Shown here: positions 28,360 to 37,926 of the stretch, piece after piece | Position numbering within the stretch: position 1 is the first letter of the stretch | How the letters are laid out: each line of letters begins with the position of its first letter | Assembly: GCF_900166965.1 (NCBI RefSeq) | Contig: NZ_FUZI01000017.1 | Location: forward strand, 1 to 53,351 | Length of the DNA stretch: 53,351 nucleotides | Reading direction: 5' to 3' | Origin: Photobacterium piscicola | GTDB lineage: Bacteria; Pseudomonadota; Gammaproteobacteria; Enterobacterales; Vibrionaceae | The notes under the pieces: model-generated | Database searches by the model: none | What the model was told of the DNA's origin: nothing | The model's input: the letters and a program-made list of their open reading frames with translations, nothing else | Made by a program: the position numbers and the translations under genes

Positions 28360-29337
28360 TTACGCTCCCTTGCCCGTCAAATCTACTGTTGGATTAACCA
28401 ACCCATAAAGAAGATCAACAATAGTATTGGTGACCACAAAAATAAGTCCTACAAAAATCACATACGCGGTAATCAGTGGAGTATCGACTCGATTAATAGC
28501 ATCTAAAAATAACAGCCCGGTTCCCGGCCACTGAAATACACTTTCAGTCAAAATGGTGTAAGCGATCATGGTTCCAATCTGCACGCCACCCACGGTCAAT
28601 ACTGGCAACATGGTATTTTTAAGTGCATGTTGGTAATAAACCTTGTTCATCGGCAATCCCTTTGCCTTCGCAAATTTGATGTATTCTGAACTTAAAACTT
28701 CCAGCATTTCCGAACGCACTAAGCGAATAAACAACGGCAACATAATTGATGCTAACGCCACACATGGCAGCACTAAGTGTTTTAAACCATCAATAGTAAA
28801 GAAACCTGATTCCCAACCCAGATAATTCGCGGTTTCGCCACGACCAAATGAGGGTAACCAGCCTAATTCAATCGAAAAAACATACATCAACATAATGGCA
28901 GTTAAGAACACCGGTATTGAAATACCAATACTACTGAATGCCATAACAGCTTTAGTAAACACACTCCGCGGATGAATTGCGGAATACACGCCAAGTGGAA
29001 TCGAAACTAAAATAATGATCACCGTCGCACCAAATACGAGTTCAAAAGTTGCGACTAATTTATCTAAAATCACCTCAATCGCAGGGCGCTTAAAAGTATA
29101 TGAAGTACCTAAATCACCTTGAACGGCATTCCCCAGAAAGCGACTATATTTAGTAACAAACGGATCGTTAAGCCCTAAATCATCACGTAATTGTTGCCGT
29201 TCAGCTTCTGATACCGACTGCCCGACGAGCTCTCGTAACGGATCGCCAAGGTTATCCTGAATGGCAAATGCCACCAGACTGATCACAAACATCACTATCA
29301 GTGCCTGAAACAGGCGTTTGACCAGAAACGAAAACAT
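28360..29337 (-). CDS. Peptide/glutathione-type ABC transporter permease (DppB/GsiC-like)
   Basis: A 325-residue OppB/DppB-type permease starting MFSFLVKRLFQALIVMF with the first membrane helix, then LGDPLRELVGQSVS in the periplasmic loop and about five more helices. The ATPase-contact motif is SEYIKFAKAKGLPMNKVYYQHALKN, and VLTESVFQWPGTGLL is conserved in the family. It is separated from the binding-protein gene by 91 bases holding an intrinsic terminator, so it should be expressed at a lower level than that gene, a pattern common in such operons. Confidence 0.92.
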   Translation of the reverse strand: MFSFLVKRLFQALIVMFVISLVAFAIQDNLGDPLRELVGQSVSEAERQQLRDDLGLNDPFVTKYSRFLGNAVQGDLGTSYTFKRPAIEVILDKLVATFELVFGATVIIILVSIPLGVYSAIHPRSVFTKAVMAFSSIGISIPVFLTAIMLMYVFSIELGWLPSFGRGETANYLGWESGFFTIDGLKHLVLPCVALASIMLPLFIRLVRSEMLEVLSSEYIKFAKAKGLPMNKVYYQHALKNTMLPVLTVGGVQIGTMIAYTILTESVFQWPGTGLLFLDAINRVDTPLITAYVIFVGLIFVVTNTIVDLLYGLVNPTVDLTGKGA

Positions 29338-29363
29338 TCCCTGCCCCTTTTAATTTCATCCTG

Positions 29364-29394
29364 AAAAAAATGCCGAAGCAAACCCGCCTCGGCA
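29364..29394 (-). terminator. Intrinsic terminator inside the ABC operon, after the binding-protein gene
   Basis: On the minus strand TGCCGA pairs with TCGGCA and is followed by TTTTTTT (from the A run at 29364-29370). It stands between the binding protein and the permeases, so it would attenuate downstream expression. Confidence 0.75.
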
Positions 29395-29428
29395 CTCATG
29401 CTTAGCTTTATTTACTGCTCATTAATTA

Positions 29429-30988
29429 TTATTTTTCATCGACGACAAGGTCACCAAAATATGGCATTTCCATTGAGTTAACGATCGCACCTGCATGAAC
29501 ATTATTACGTGCTCCCCAAGCGGTACTCTGCCAATGCAGTGGTACAAATGCCGCATCGTTATAAAGCGTAACCTCAATTTGTTTAAGCATCGCAATTCGC
29601 TTAGCAGGATCAGTTTCTACATTGGCTGCTGTCACTAACTTATCCACTTCCGGATTAGAATAGAAACCACAGTTATATTGACCTTTACCTGTTTTCTCAT
29701 TTCGCGTCATGGTCAAAAATTCGGTTAAATTAGCAGAATCTTCAGTATCAGCATGCCAACCAATCATCATCATATCGGCAGCACACTTATCAAACTCCGG
29801 CCAATATTGTGCTTTAGGCAGTGTTTTCAAATCCACCTTAATGCCAATTTTTGACAGCATTGCCGCCGCTGCTTGAGCGATTTTAGCATCATTCACATAA
29901 CGGTTATTCGGCGCTAGCATGGTGAGCGTAAAGCCTTTTTCATATCCTGCTTGTTTCATTAATTGCTTGGCTTTTTTAACATCATAACGAGGCACTAATT
30001 CACTATCGTAACCCTGATAACCCGCTGGACTTTGTTGTCCTGCTGCGGTCGCAAATCCCTTCATGATTTTTTTAACAATGCCTTCATTATTAATCGCATG
30101 CACAATGGCTTGACGAACACGAACATCTTTTAGGGCTTCATTGCTGGTTTGATTCATTTGAAATGAGATCAAACGGGTGCCAGGAAGTGTCACTAAATCA
30201 ACCCCCTCAGCACTTTTAAGACGTTGATGGTCATTTGGCGCTACATGGTCAATCATATCAACCCCACCAGAAAGTAACGCGGCAACACGGGTCGCATCTT
30301 CTTTAATAGGTAACAATGAAATAGTGTCAACATTACCTTTTGAGGCCGTATCCCAATAGCCAGCAAAACGAGTAAATTCAACTTTTACCCCTTGTTCACG
30401 ATCACTAACAATAAATGGACCCGTGCCCGACATATGGGTTGAAGCAAATGAATTACCGTGTTTAGCCACTTCCGCTTTATCTTTACCGTCTGCGGTCTTA
30501 CCGCTATAAAACTTACTGTCCATTGGGAAAATGTAGGTTGCAGTTTGAAGTACCAATGGATAAGCGCCTTTAGAGATAATATCGACGGTATAGTCATCGA
30601 CTTTTTTCATCTCAGAATAAGGTTCAAAAATAGCTTTAAAATCAGGTGAGGCTTGCAGGCGATTAAAGGTCCAAATCACATCATCTGCGGTAAGTGAATT
30701 ACCTGAGTGAAATTTTACCCCTTGGCGTAAGGTGAATCGAAACGTATTAGCATCAATACGTTGCCAACTTTGTGCTAGACGAGGTTCAAAATCCATTTTC
30801 TGAGTAAAACGAACCAAAGGATCAAACACCATGTGTGACAACTGTAATGTGCCGCCAGACAGTTGCTCATGAGGATCAAGTGAGACCGGATCTGATGCGT
30901 AACCGAGCTTTAGATCTGCGGCTGTCACACTAAAACTTAACCCTGCTGCAATCAATGCTAGCGCTAATTTATTCTTGATGGTTTTCAT
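29429..30988 (-). CDS. Periplasmic peptide/glutathione-type binding protein (SBP family 5, GsiB-like)
   Basis: A 519-residue extracytoplasmic solute-binding protein. The signal peptide MKTIKNKLALALIAAGLSFS ends at the cleavage motif TAA near residue 23. Family 5 features are LDPHEQLSGGTLQLSHMVFD, LAQSWQRID, TFRFTLRQGVKFHSGNSLTADD and SGTGPFIVSD. It lacks a lipobox Cys. The position, second in an ATPase-SBP-permease-permease operon, is that of GsiB, but oligopeptide, dipeptide or other ligands are equally possible. AAAGGAG precedes the ATG. Confidence 0.92.
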   Translation of the reverse strand: MKTIKNKLALALIAAGLSFSVTAADLKLGYASDPVSLDPHEQLSGGTLQLSHMVFDPLVRFTQKMDFEPRLAQSWQRIDANTFRFTLRQGVKFHSGNSLTADDVIWTFNRLQASPDFKAIFEPYSEMKKVDDYTVDIISKGAYPLVLQTATYIFPMDSKFYSGKTADGKDKAEVAKHGNSFASTHMSGTGPFIVSDREQGVKVEFTRFAGYWDTASKGNVDTISLLPIKEDATRVAALLSGGVDMIDHVAPNDHQRLKSAEGVDLVTLPGTRLISFQMNQTSNEALKDVRVRQAIVHAINNEGIVKKIMKGFATAAGQQSPAGYQGYDSELVPRYDVKKAKQLMKQAGYEKGFTLTMLAPNNRYVNDAKIAQAAAAMLSKIGIKVDLKTLPKAQYWPEFDKCAADMMMIGWHADTEDSANLTEFLTMTRNEKTGKGQYNCGFYSNPEVDKLVTAANVETDPAKRIAMLKQIEVTLYNDAAFVPLHWQSTAWGARNNVHAGAIVNSMEMPYFGDLVVDEK

Positions 30989-31056
30989 TGCATAACTCCT
31001 TTATGCCCAAGCGCCGTCGCTCAGTATTTATTTTATTTATCTCTCATAACAACAAA

Positions 31057-32775
31057 TTAAGCGCGTTGCTGAGGTTTGATTTCTAGTCCTTTAAACTCAG
31101 GCATTAATGAAATCAAATGCTGACTATATTGATGTTGTGGTGCAGTAAATAATTGTTCTGTTGGTGCAACTTCTAATAAGGTTCCTTGTTGCATCACGCC
31201 AATACGATCACACATTTGACGGATCACGGGTAAATCGTGACTGATAAATAACATCGTCAAATTAAGCTCATCTTGAAGATCTTTTAAGAGGTTTAGAATT
31301 TGTGCTTGTACTGAAACATCCAGTGCTGATGTTGGTTCATCACAAATTAATAATCGAGGTCGAGTAGCTAGGGCGCGTGCAATTGAGATCCGCTGCCGCT
31401 GACCACCGGAAAATTCATGGGGATATTTAATGCCAGCAGCTCGGCCAAGGCCAACATAATCTAAAAGGTCATTCACAATTTGTCGTGTTTGCGATTCATT
31501 TTTAGTTAACTTATGGAATCGAATTGGCTCTGCAATAATGTCAAAAATACGCATTCTAGGATTCATTGATGTATAAGGGTTTTGGAATACCATTTGCATT
31601 TGACGACGCAGAGGACGACGTTCAGATTCACTTTTTAATGCGGTAAGATCAATACCTTCAAACCGTACCGTGCCACTATTTGGTGGGTATAAACCGGCAA
31701 TAACACGCGCAATAGTGGATTTACCCGAACCAGACTCTCCCACTAAACCAAAGGTCTCACCTTCTGCAATATGAAAGCTGACATCATTATTGGCTTGTAC
31801 ATATTCACGTCGGCTTTCAAATAATGAATCTTTAGTAATAAAGCGTAAGTTAACATTTTCAACCTCAAGCAACGCGCCTTGATAGGTGCGTTGATCTTGG
31901 CTTTGCCCGAGCCAGTGCTGTTTAACATCCAGCGTCGGCGTCTGCTTAACATCTTCGATATACGTCACTAGCGGAAACCGCTTCAACTTAATATCAGAAC
32001 GCGGTACAGCTGAAATTAAACTTTGGGTATAAGGATGTTGTGGCCGCTGCAATACTTGTTCAGTGGTCCCCATTTCAACTAAGTCACCACGATACATAAC
32101 AGCAACGCGATCGGTAACATTAGAAACCACTCCCATATCATGGGTCACCAACATACAGCCGACATTTTTCTGCACACATAAGTCACGAATCAAGGTTAAT
32201 ATTTGATCTTGAATTGATACATCAAGTGCAGTGGTCGGCTCATCAGCAATAATTAAGTCGGGTTCACCGGCTAACGCGATAGCAATCACGACGCGCTGTC
32301 GCATACCACCAGAAAATTGATGAGGATATTGCTTAATTCGCAGCTGAGGCTCAGGAATACCTACCTGTTCCATCAACACTAAAGCTCGCTTGAGTGCATC
32401 AGATTGTGACACTTTTAAATTAGTCACAATGGTTTCAGTTAATTGCTGCTCAACCGTGAATAAAGGATTTAATGAGGTCATTGGATCTTGAAATATAAAA
32501 CCAATTTTTGATCCACGAACTTGGCGCATTTTATCCGCGCTTAAACCTGATATTTTAGTGCCATCTAAAAACACCTCACCGCTAGCAATTTGCCCGGGAG
32601 GGCTTAATAAATCAATAACAGCATTTCCCACCGTCGATTTACCCGCACCAGACTCACCAACAACACCCACAATTTCACCACGATCAATGGTGAATGACAG
32701 TGATTTCACCGCTGCATGTACGCCATATCGTGAGGGGTATTCTATACGGAGATTTTTTACTTCTAATAATGCCAT
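31057..32775 (-). CDS. Double ABC ATPase of the peptide/glutathione-type transporter (GsiA-like)
   Basis: A 572-residue protein with two ABC domains in one chain, equivalent to DppD fused to DppF. Domain 1 has Walker A GESGAGKS (40-47), signature FSGGMRQR (154-161) and Walker B LIIADEP (174-180). Domain 2 has Walker A GESGSGKS (346-353), FSGGQRQR (455-462) and LLICDEP (475-481). Both have the OppD/F C-terminal extension with HPYTQSL and HQYSQHL. All catalytic residues appear intact. First gene of the operon, with GGAG seven bases before the ATG. E. coli GsiA is a little longer. The 68 bases to the next gene hold no clear terminator. Confidence 0.93.
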   Translation of the reverse strand: MALLEVKNLRIEYPSRYGVHAAVKSLSFTIDRGEIVGVVGESGAGKSTVGNAVIDLLSPPGQIASGEVFLDGTKISGLSADKMRQVRGSKIGFIFQDPMTSLNPLFTVEQQLTETIVTNLKVSQSDALKRALVLMEQVGIPEPQLRIKQYPHQFSGGMRQRVVIAIALAGEPDLIIADEPTTALDVSIQDQILTLIRDLCVQKNVGCMLVTHDMGVVSNVTDRVAVMYRGDLVEMGTTEQVLQRPQHPYTQSLISAVPRSDIKLKRFPLVTYIEDVKQTPTLDVKQHWLGQSQDQRTYQGALLEVENVNLRFITKDSLFESRREYVQANNDVSFHIAEGETFGLVGESGSGKSTIARVIAGLYPPNSGTVRFEGIDLTALKSESERRPLRRQMQMVFQNPYTSMNPRMRIFDIIAEPIRFHKLTKNESQTRQIVNDLLDYVGLGRAAGIKYPHEFSGGQRQRISIARALATRPRLLICDEPTSALDVSVQAQILNLLKDLQDELNLTMLFISHDLPVIRQMCDRIGVMQQGTLLEVAPTEQLFTAPQHQYSQHLISLMPEFKGLEIKPQQRA

Positions 32776-33360
32776 TATCAGACTCCACTACTGGCAGCAT
32801 CCTGCCTATCTGAATAATTGATTCCTTTCCATGCCAATACTATTGTCTGATTGCATGCCTTACTTCAATTTGTCAAAAATATTACAAAAAAGCAACAACA
32901 CAAAGTAAAAAACTATCACCATTTATATATTTCGCATATTTACCCTATATGAACGCATATATAAACAATAGAGCACTAAACAATAAATTAACCACAACCC
33001 ACTGAATAGCAACTAATATAGCTCTATCATCAACATAATAATCCAAACAATCATAACCATTAAAAAATACATTTATGAATAAATTTTCAAGAACAACAAA
33101 AAACTAAATTAACATTAATTAAACAAAGTATCGCTTTCATTAGAATAACTAGCGACAATAACCATTAAAAATATAAATATCAGTGGATATATCCATTACA
33201 ACGAACGGTTGCAAAATTTACGCCACCCACCTACGTAGCATATTCGCCCTGTTTTCTCATCATTTGATAAAATGGGCAGTACACAATTCAAATAGCTACT
33301 ATTCAAATCCTGCTAACCTCACTGAGTTGTTGGTCATTTTGAGCTAATAAAAACACAAAC
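32776..33360. other. AT-rich intergenic region upstream of the ABC operon
   Basis: No gene is supported in these 585 bases. On the minus strand a perfect TTGACA lies at 32871-32876, but no good -10 element sits at the right distance, so a promoter is only possible. A 12-base palindrome TGGATATATCCA is at 33184-33195, and GCCC...GGGC with pairing T and A runs forms a hairpin at 33247-33279. Confidence 0.55.
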
Positions 33361-34155
33361 ATTCCGATTTTTTAATGATACTCAAATCCAATATCAGGAG
33401 CCCTCACCCTCTGACCAACTATTTTCTCAAAACTCAGAGATGCGCTACCAAATTGCATTCTTTACCATTTTCTACAGATGAAAAAAACCTTGAATCTTTC
33501 GATTCAGGTTTCTTAATGGTGGTCGGTGAAGAGCTAGATTCTAATATCAGTGAATCCCCGACCCTCGGCATTTCTACACAAAGATTAACGATACTTTTAT
33601 ACCGACGAAAAAAAACCTGAATCTTTCAATTCAGGTTTTCTTAATGGTGGTCGGTGAAGAGCCAAGATTCTAATATCGGGAACCCCCGCCCCTCTAGCTT
33701 TAAACCAATGATACAGATTTACTTTTCTACAGATGAAAAAAAACCTGAATCTTTCGATTCAGGTTTCTTAATGGTGGTCGGTGAAGAGCTAGGTTCTAAT
33801 ATCAGTGAACCCCCGACCCTCTGCATTTCTACACGAAAATCAGCAATACTTTTCTGCAGACGAAAAAAAACCGTATCTTTCGATACGGTTTTCTTAATGG
33901 TGGTCGGTGAAGAGCCAAGATTCTAATATCAGTGAACCCCCGCCCCTCTAGCTTTAAACCAATGATACAGATTTACTTTTCTACAGATGAAAAAAAACCT
34001 GAATCTTTCGATTCAGGTTTCTTAATGGTGGTCGGTGAAGAGCTAGATTCTAATATCAGTGAACCCCCGACCCTCTGCATTTCTACACGAAAATCAGCAA
34101 TACTTTTCTGCAGACGAAAAAAAACCTGAATCTTTCGATTCAGGTTTCTTAATGG
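33361..34155 (-). repeat. Tandem array of about 127-bp units: decayed tRNA-Pro plus terminator
   Basis: Downstream of the intact tRNA-Pro (34156-34232) the same framework recurs with CCA-equivalent ends at 33520, 33648, 33775, 33901 and 34029 (spacings 126-128), plus a more eroded copy at about 33375-33480. Each unit keeps the 3' acceptor (TCGGTGAAGAG in plus sense) and T-arm (CCCCCGACCCTCT or a variant) but has other sequence in place of the T loop and of the 5' half. Each ends in a terminator hairpin of the type AACCTGAATC...GATTCAGGTT with a T run in the leftward direction. Units alternate between two sequence types (A at 33520, 33775, 34029; B at 33648, 33901). ORFs read from the array encode only repeat sequence and are unlikely to be genes. 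Confidence 0.85.
34117..34147 (-). terminator. Intrinsic terminator of the tRNA operon
   Basis: AAACCTGAATC and GATTCAGGTTT form a near-perfect hairpin and, on the minus strand, a run of eight T follows. It lies 9 bases after the 3' end of the last intact tRNA-Pro. Confidence 0.85.
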
Positions 34156-34232
<77 letters not shown>

Positions 34233-34284
34233 ACAATGTTTAGGCTTACAAGGCCAAGGTCTCTAATAAAAGATAACCTAAAAA

Positions 34285-34361
34285 TGGGGTGGCTAACGAG
34301 GCTTGAACTCGCGACAACCGGAATCACAATCCGGGACTCTACCAACTGAGCTATAGCCACC
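34285..34361 (-). tRNA. tRNA-His (GTG), copy 2
   Basis: The 77-base minus-strand sequence has GGTGGCT at the 5' end including the extra G-1 paired with C73, anticodon loop TTGTGAT (anticodon GTG) and encoded CCA. It is the same as the copy at 34608-34684. Confidence 0.96.
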
Positions 34362-34369
34362 ATTGTAAG

Positions 34370-34446
<77 letters not shown>

Positions 34447-34470
34447 ACTAAATCGTTACTAAGAAAACAA

Positions 34471-34531
34471 ACCCTCTGGTCCGCTAATCCTAGAAGCCTG
34501 AGATACGCTATAAAACTACGTTATCACTGAC
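34471..34531 (-). pseudogene. Decayed tRNA-Pro remnant
   Basis: ACCCTCTGGTCC at the left and TACGTTATCACTGAC at the right correspond to ACCCTCTGGTCCC and TGCGCTATTCACCGAC of the intact tRNA-Pro, with many changes between, including loss of the anticodon arm. It sits between the first tRNA-His and first intact tRNA-Pro. Confidence 0.6.
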
Positions 34532-34607
34532 TAAATTCTGTGTGCTTGTAAAACAAGCGGGCTTTAAAAAGCCAACATGCTGACTGGGTGATCAACACAT
34601 TATAATA

Positions 34608-34684
34608 TGGGGTGGCTAACGAGGCTTGAACTCGCGACAACCGGAATCACAATCCGGGACTCTACCAACTGAGCTATAGCCACC
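34608..34684 (-). tRNA. tRNA-His (GTG), copy 1
   Basis: 77-base cloverleaf with the G-1:C73 pair, anticodon GTG and encoded CCA. It is the second gene of the operon after tRNA-Arg. Confidence 0.96.
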
Positions 34685-34719
34685 AATGTTTTTTTACCAT
34701 TGCCAATACGACCGGATGA

Positions 34720-34796
<77 letters not shown>

Positions 34797-34818
34797 CTTG
34801 CCCTATCGACGGAGGTGA

Positions 34819-34847
34819 ATATTACGGATCAGAACGCAACTCGGCAA
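34819..34847 (-). promoter_or_regulatory. Promoter of the tRNA operon
   Basis: On the minus strand TTGCCG (34842-34847) and TAATAT (34819-34824) are 17 bases apart, and transcription would begin about 15 bases before the tRNA-Arg 5' end. The region 34797-35066 otherwise holds only the start of the cytochrome gene's leader. Confidence 0.6.
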
Positions 34848-35066
34848 GTGTTTTTTTTTATTTTTCTTCCGCTCGCTGATTTTATCAGCAAATCGATGCT
34901 GATTCGTATCATGGTTAGCGCTAGATTAGACTTTATTACTGCTTATAGTTGCTATACTTACAAATGAGTAACATCTATATGTATCCACAATTGCACATAA
35001 AAAATAACACATCGTCATCATGAATGACCTTTCCTTAAATAACAGGACGTAGCAAAAGGTGAAAAA

Positions 35067-35477
35067 ATGGATTTATCGTTACGACTATGGCTAATCGCTC
35101 TTTGTACTCTGCTCTTTTTCTCAACCACCACCATTGCTGCTGACATGTCAGTTTCAGCAATCAATGATCGAACCAAGCCTGTTGGCAATGTACACCTAGA
35201 AGGAACGGCTCCCGTAGTCGTTGTAACGACAACCCCCGCACGAACAGGCCAAGCAGTTTACGACCAATACTGTGCTTCTTGTCATAATTCAGGGTTGATG
35301 GGCGCACCGAAAAAAGGCAATGCTGATGATTGGGCGGCTCGTGTAAGCCAAGGTGATGCCGTACTCGCTAAGCATGCTATTGAAGGTTTCAATGCCATGC
35401 CAGCAAAAGGTACCTGTATGGATTGTAGTGATGATGAAATTATTGCAGCCATCAACTATATGATTAAACCTAACTAA
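35067..35477 (+). CDS. Cytochrome c5-like monohaem protein
   Basis: A 136-residue periplasmic c-type cytochrome. A signal peptide runs to about residue 25 (TTTIAADM), then a linker and the haem domain: CASCH at 69-73 binds haem covalently, and M111 in GFNAMPAKG is the likely sixth ligand. The Cys pair at 117 and 120 (CMDC) is typical of cytochrome c5. AAGGTG precedes the ATG. It probably donates electrons to a terminal oxidase. In several gamma-proteobacteria a c5 gene neighbours a DNA helicase or polA; here rep is convergent downstream with a shared terminator. Confidence 0.93.
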   Translation: MDLSLRLWLIALCTLLFFSTTTIAADMSVSAINDRTKPVGNVHLEGTAPVVVVTTTPARTGQAVYDQYCASCHNSGLMGAPKKGNADDWAARVSQGDAVLAKHAIEGFNAMPAKGTCMDCSDDEIIAAINYMIKPN

Positions 35478-35524
35478 AACGACATCGCCTTATTCGGTTT
35501 TATCTAGTCAATGTATTAGAAAAT

Positions 35525-35556
35525 AAAAGAGAAGGGAATCGCTCCCTCTCTCTTTT
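35525..35556. terminator. Bidirectional terminator between cytochrome c5 and rep
   Basis: AAAAGAGAAGGGA pairs with TCCCTCTCTCTTTT with a single mismatch and has A and T runs on both sides. Confidence 0.8.
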
Positions 35557-35601
35557 ATATAAACAACCGGTATCCGGTATAAAGTAAGCCTGTATTAGAG
35601 G

Positions 35602-37617
35602 TTATTTCTTAAATAGATTTCGAATATTCGCAATGTGGGCTTGGCCTTTTTGCATGCGTTCTTCTGCCGTAACGGGTTTACGTTCACTTTCCCACTCTAA
35701 GTCATCTTGGGGTAACTCGTATAAGAAACGACTTGGCTCTGGTTTGATTAGTTCACCATACTGACGACGTTCTTTACATAACGTGAAAGTAAGTTCCCGC
35801 TGCGCACGCGTGATCCCAACATATGCCAATCGACGTTCTTCATCAACGTTGTCTTCATCAATACTGGTTTGATGTGGCAAAATACCTTCTTCAGTACCGA
35901 TTAAGAACACATACGGAAATTCTAATCCTTTTGAAGCATGTAGCGTCATTAATTGCACTTGATCTGCGTCGTCATTATCTTCACCGCGCTCCATCATGTC
36001 GCGCAAAGTTAATCGTTGCACCACCTCTTTAAGGGTTTTGATCTCTTTATCATAGTTATCACCTTCTAAATCAGCGGTGATCCAACTGTATAAATCAGAG
36101 ACGTTTTTCATGCGCATTTCAGCAGCTTTAGGACTGGCTGATGTTTCGTATAACCAATCTTCATAATGAATATCACGCACTAATTGACGTACAGCAGCAA
36201 CGGTATCGCCACGTTCTGCATTATCGGCTAACTGATTAACCCAATGCGTAAAACGTTGCAAAGCTTCTAAACCTCGTCCTGATAAATGTTGTTCTAATCC
36301 CATTTCAAAACTGGCTTCAAATAAACTTTTACCACGCATATTGGCGTATGTTCCCAGCTTCTCAAGCGTAACCGGACCAATTTCACGGCGAGGTGTATTC
36401 ACTATTCGTAGAAAAGCATTATCGTCATCGGGGTTAGTTAGTACTCGCAAATATGCCATCATATCTTTAATTTCAACCCGCGAGAAAAACGATGTTCCAC
36501 CAGAAATTTTATATGGTATACGGTTTTGCATCAGTGCTTTTTCAAATAACCGTGACTGATGATTACCGCGATATAAAATCGCATAATCTTTATAAGCGGT
36601 GTTATTCATAAATCGATGTGCGATCAATTCACCAACGACTTTTTCAGCTTCATGCTCTTCATTTTTAGCCGTGAGCACTTTCAGCATTGCCCCATCCGGG
36701 ATCGCAGAAAAAAGTGCTTTTTCAAATAAGTGCGGATTATTTGCAATAAGAATATTGGCAGTTCGCAGAATACGACTGGTCGAACGGTAATTTTGCTCAA
36801 GCTTGACTACTTTCAGATTGGGAAAATCTTTATTAAGTAAGGCTAAATTTTCAGGCTGAGCGCCACGCCACGAATAGATAGACTGATCATCATCACCGAC
36901 CACAGTAAATCGCGCTCGTTCGCCAACCAATAACTTCACAAATAGATATTGGCTGGTATTGGTATCTTGATACTCATCCACCAGCAAATAACGAATACGA
37001 TTTTGCCACCGCTGACGTACGTCTTGATTATCACGAAGCAACAACACTGGCATTAAAATAAGATCATCAAAATCAAGGGCGTTATAAGCTTTCATTTGAC
37101 GTTGATACATTTCATAGCAATGGGCAAACAATTGATCACGTTCAGATTGTGCTCGGCCAGCGGCATCAACTGGCGATAACATGTCATTTTTCCAATTAGA
37201 AATCGTTGACTGTAATTGCTTTAATAAATCTTTATCGCCATCGAGCTCTTCTTCGGTCAATTCTTTCAATAATGCCATCTGATCCTGATCGTCAAACAAT
37301 GAAAAATTGGCCTTTAAACCCAAATATTTACACTCACGACGCACAATATTAAGTCCCAAGGTATGGAAAGTTGACACCATCAACCCTTTGGACTCTTGAC
37401 GACCTAATGTTTGACCAACACGTTCTTTCATTTCACGGGCGGCTTTATTGGTAAACGTTAACGCAGCGATATTCCGTGCTTTATAGTCACACTTCTGAAC
37501 TAAGTAAGCGATTTTATTGGTAATAACACGTGTTTTGCCAGAGCCGGCACCAGCCAAGACTAAGCACGGCCCGGAAACGTATTTTACTGCTTCTGTTTGC
37601 CTTGGGTTCAGTTTCAT
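35602..37617 (-). CDS. rep: ATP-dependent DNA helicase Rep
   Basis: Rep is an SF1A 3'-5' DNA helicase that clears proteins ahead of the replication fork. The 671 residues begin [11 protein letters not shown] and carry Walker A AGAGSGKT, motif Ia [20 protein letters not shown], the Walker B segment [23 protein letters not shown] (motif III), LEQNYRST (IV), and [16 protein letters not shown] with YVGITRAQ (V-VI). The length and N-terminal RQTEAV match Rep and not UvrD (about 720) or PcrA. AGGATAACGA precedes the ATG. It stands alone, with a 309-base gap upstream shared with the divergent RND operon. Confidence 0.95.
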   Translation of the reverse strand: MKLNPRQTEAVKYVSGPCLVLAGAGSGKTRVITNKIAYLVQKCDYKARNIAALTFTNKAAREMKERVGQTLGRQESKGLMVSTFHTLGLNIVRRECKYLGLKANFSLFDDQDQMALLKELTEEELDGDKDLLKQLQSTISNWKNDMLSPVDAAGRAQSERDQLFAHCYEMYQRQMKAYNALDFDDLILMPVLLLRDNQDVRQRWQNRIRYLLVDEYQDTNTSQYLFVKLLVGERARFTVVGDDDQSIYSWRGAQPENLALLNKDFPNLKVVKLEQNYRSTSRILRTANILIANNPHLFEKALFSAIPDGAMLKVLTAKNEEHEAEKVVGELIAHRFMNNTAYKDYAILYRGNHQSRLFEKALMQNRIPYKISGGTSFFSRVEIKDMMAYLRVLTNPDDDNAFLRIVNTPRREIGPVTLEKLGTYANMRGKSLFEASFEMGLEQHLSGRGLEALQRFTHWVNQLADNAERGDTVAAVRQLVRDIHYEDWLYETSASPKAAEMRMKNVSDLYSWITADLEGDNYDKEIKTLKEVVQRLTLRDMMERGEDNDDADQVQLMTLHASKGLEFPYVFLIGTEEGILPHQTSIDEDNVDEERRLAYVGITRAQRELTFTLCKERRQYGELIKPEPSRFLYELPQDDLEWESERKPVTAEERMQKGQAHIANIRNLFKK

Positions 37618-37862
37618 TCGTTATCCTGACGTCATTAAAAATTGGGCGCATGTTGACGCGCTTTAATTACAAATCTATTCACTTTACATGGAATAGTGCT
37701 TTCACCATTCATCAACATTTGTTGCAATTTCATTATTTAACACAACTTAAATAGTAGATTTAGAATAAATTTATTAAATAAGGTCTAAAATAAATCAGAG
37801 CAAATAGAACTCAATTCTAAATCAGATTAAATGTTGATTACAAAACAGCAAATAACCGTTAC

Positions 37863-37900
37863 ATTACTGTTAAATAATTAAATATATATTTAACAGTAAT
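37863..37900. promoter_or_regulatory. 38-bp inverted repeat before the first RND operon
   Basis: ATTACTGTTAAATA (37863-37876) and TATTTAACAGTAAT (37887-37900) are exact reverse complements, 10 bases apart, ending 26 bases before the adaptor gene. It could be a repressor operator or an mRNA hairpin. No T run follows, so it is not a terminator. The rest of 37618-37862 is AT-rich and holds no gene. Confidence 0.6.
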
Positions 37901-37926
37901 TATATTGCTTAAATTTAGGAGATTTC

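Noticed and set aside
33361..34155. CRISPR array
   Set aside because: The 127-bp units contain tRNA remnants and terminators, with no short direct repeats separated by unique spacers and no cas genes.
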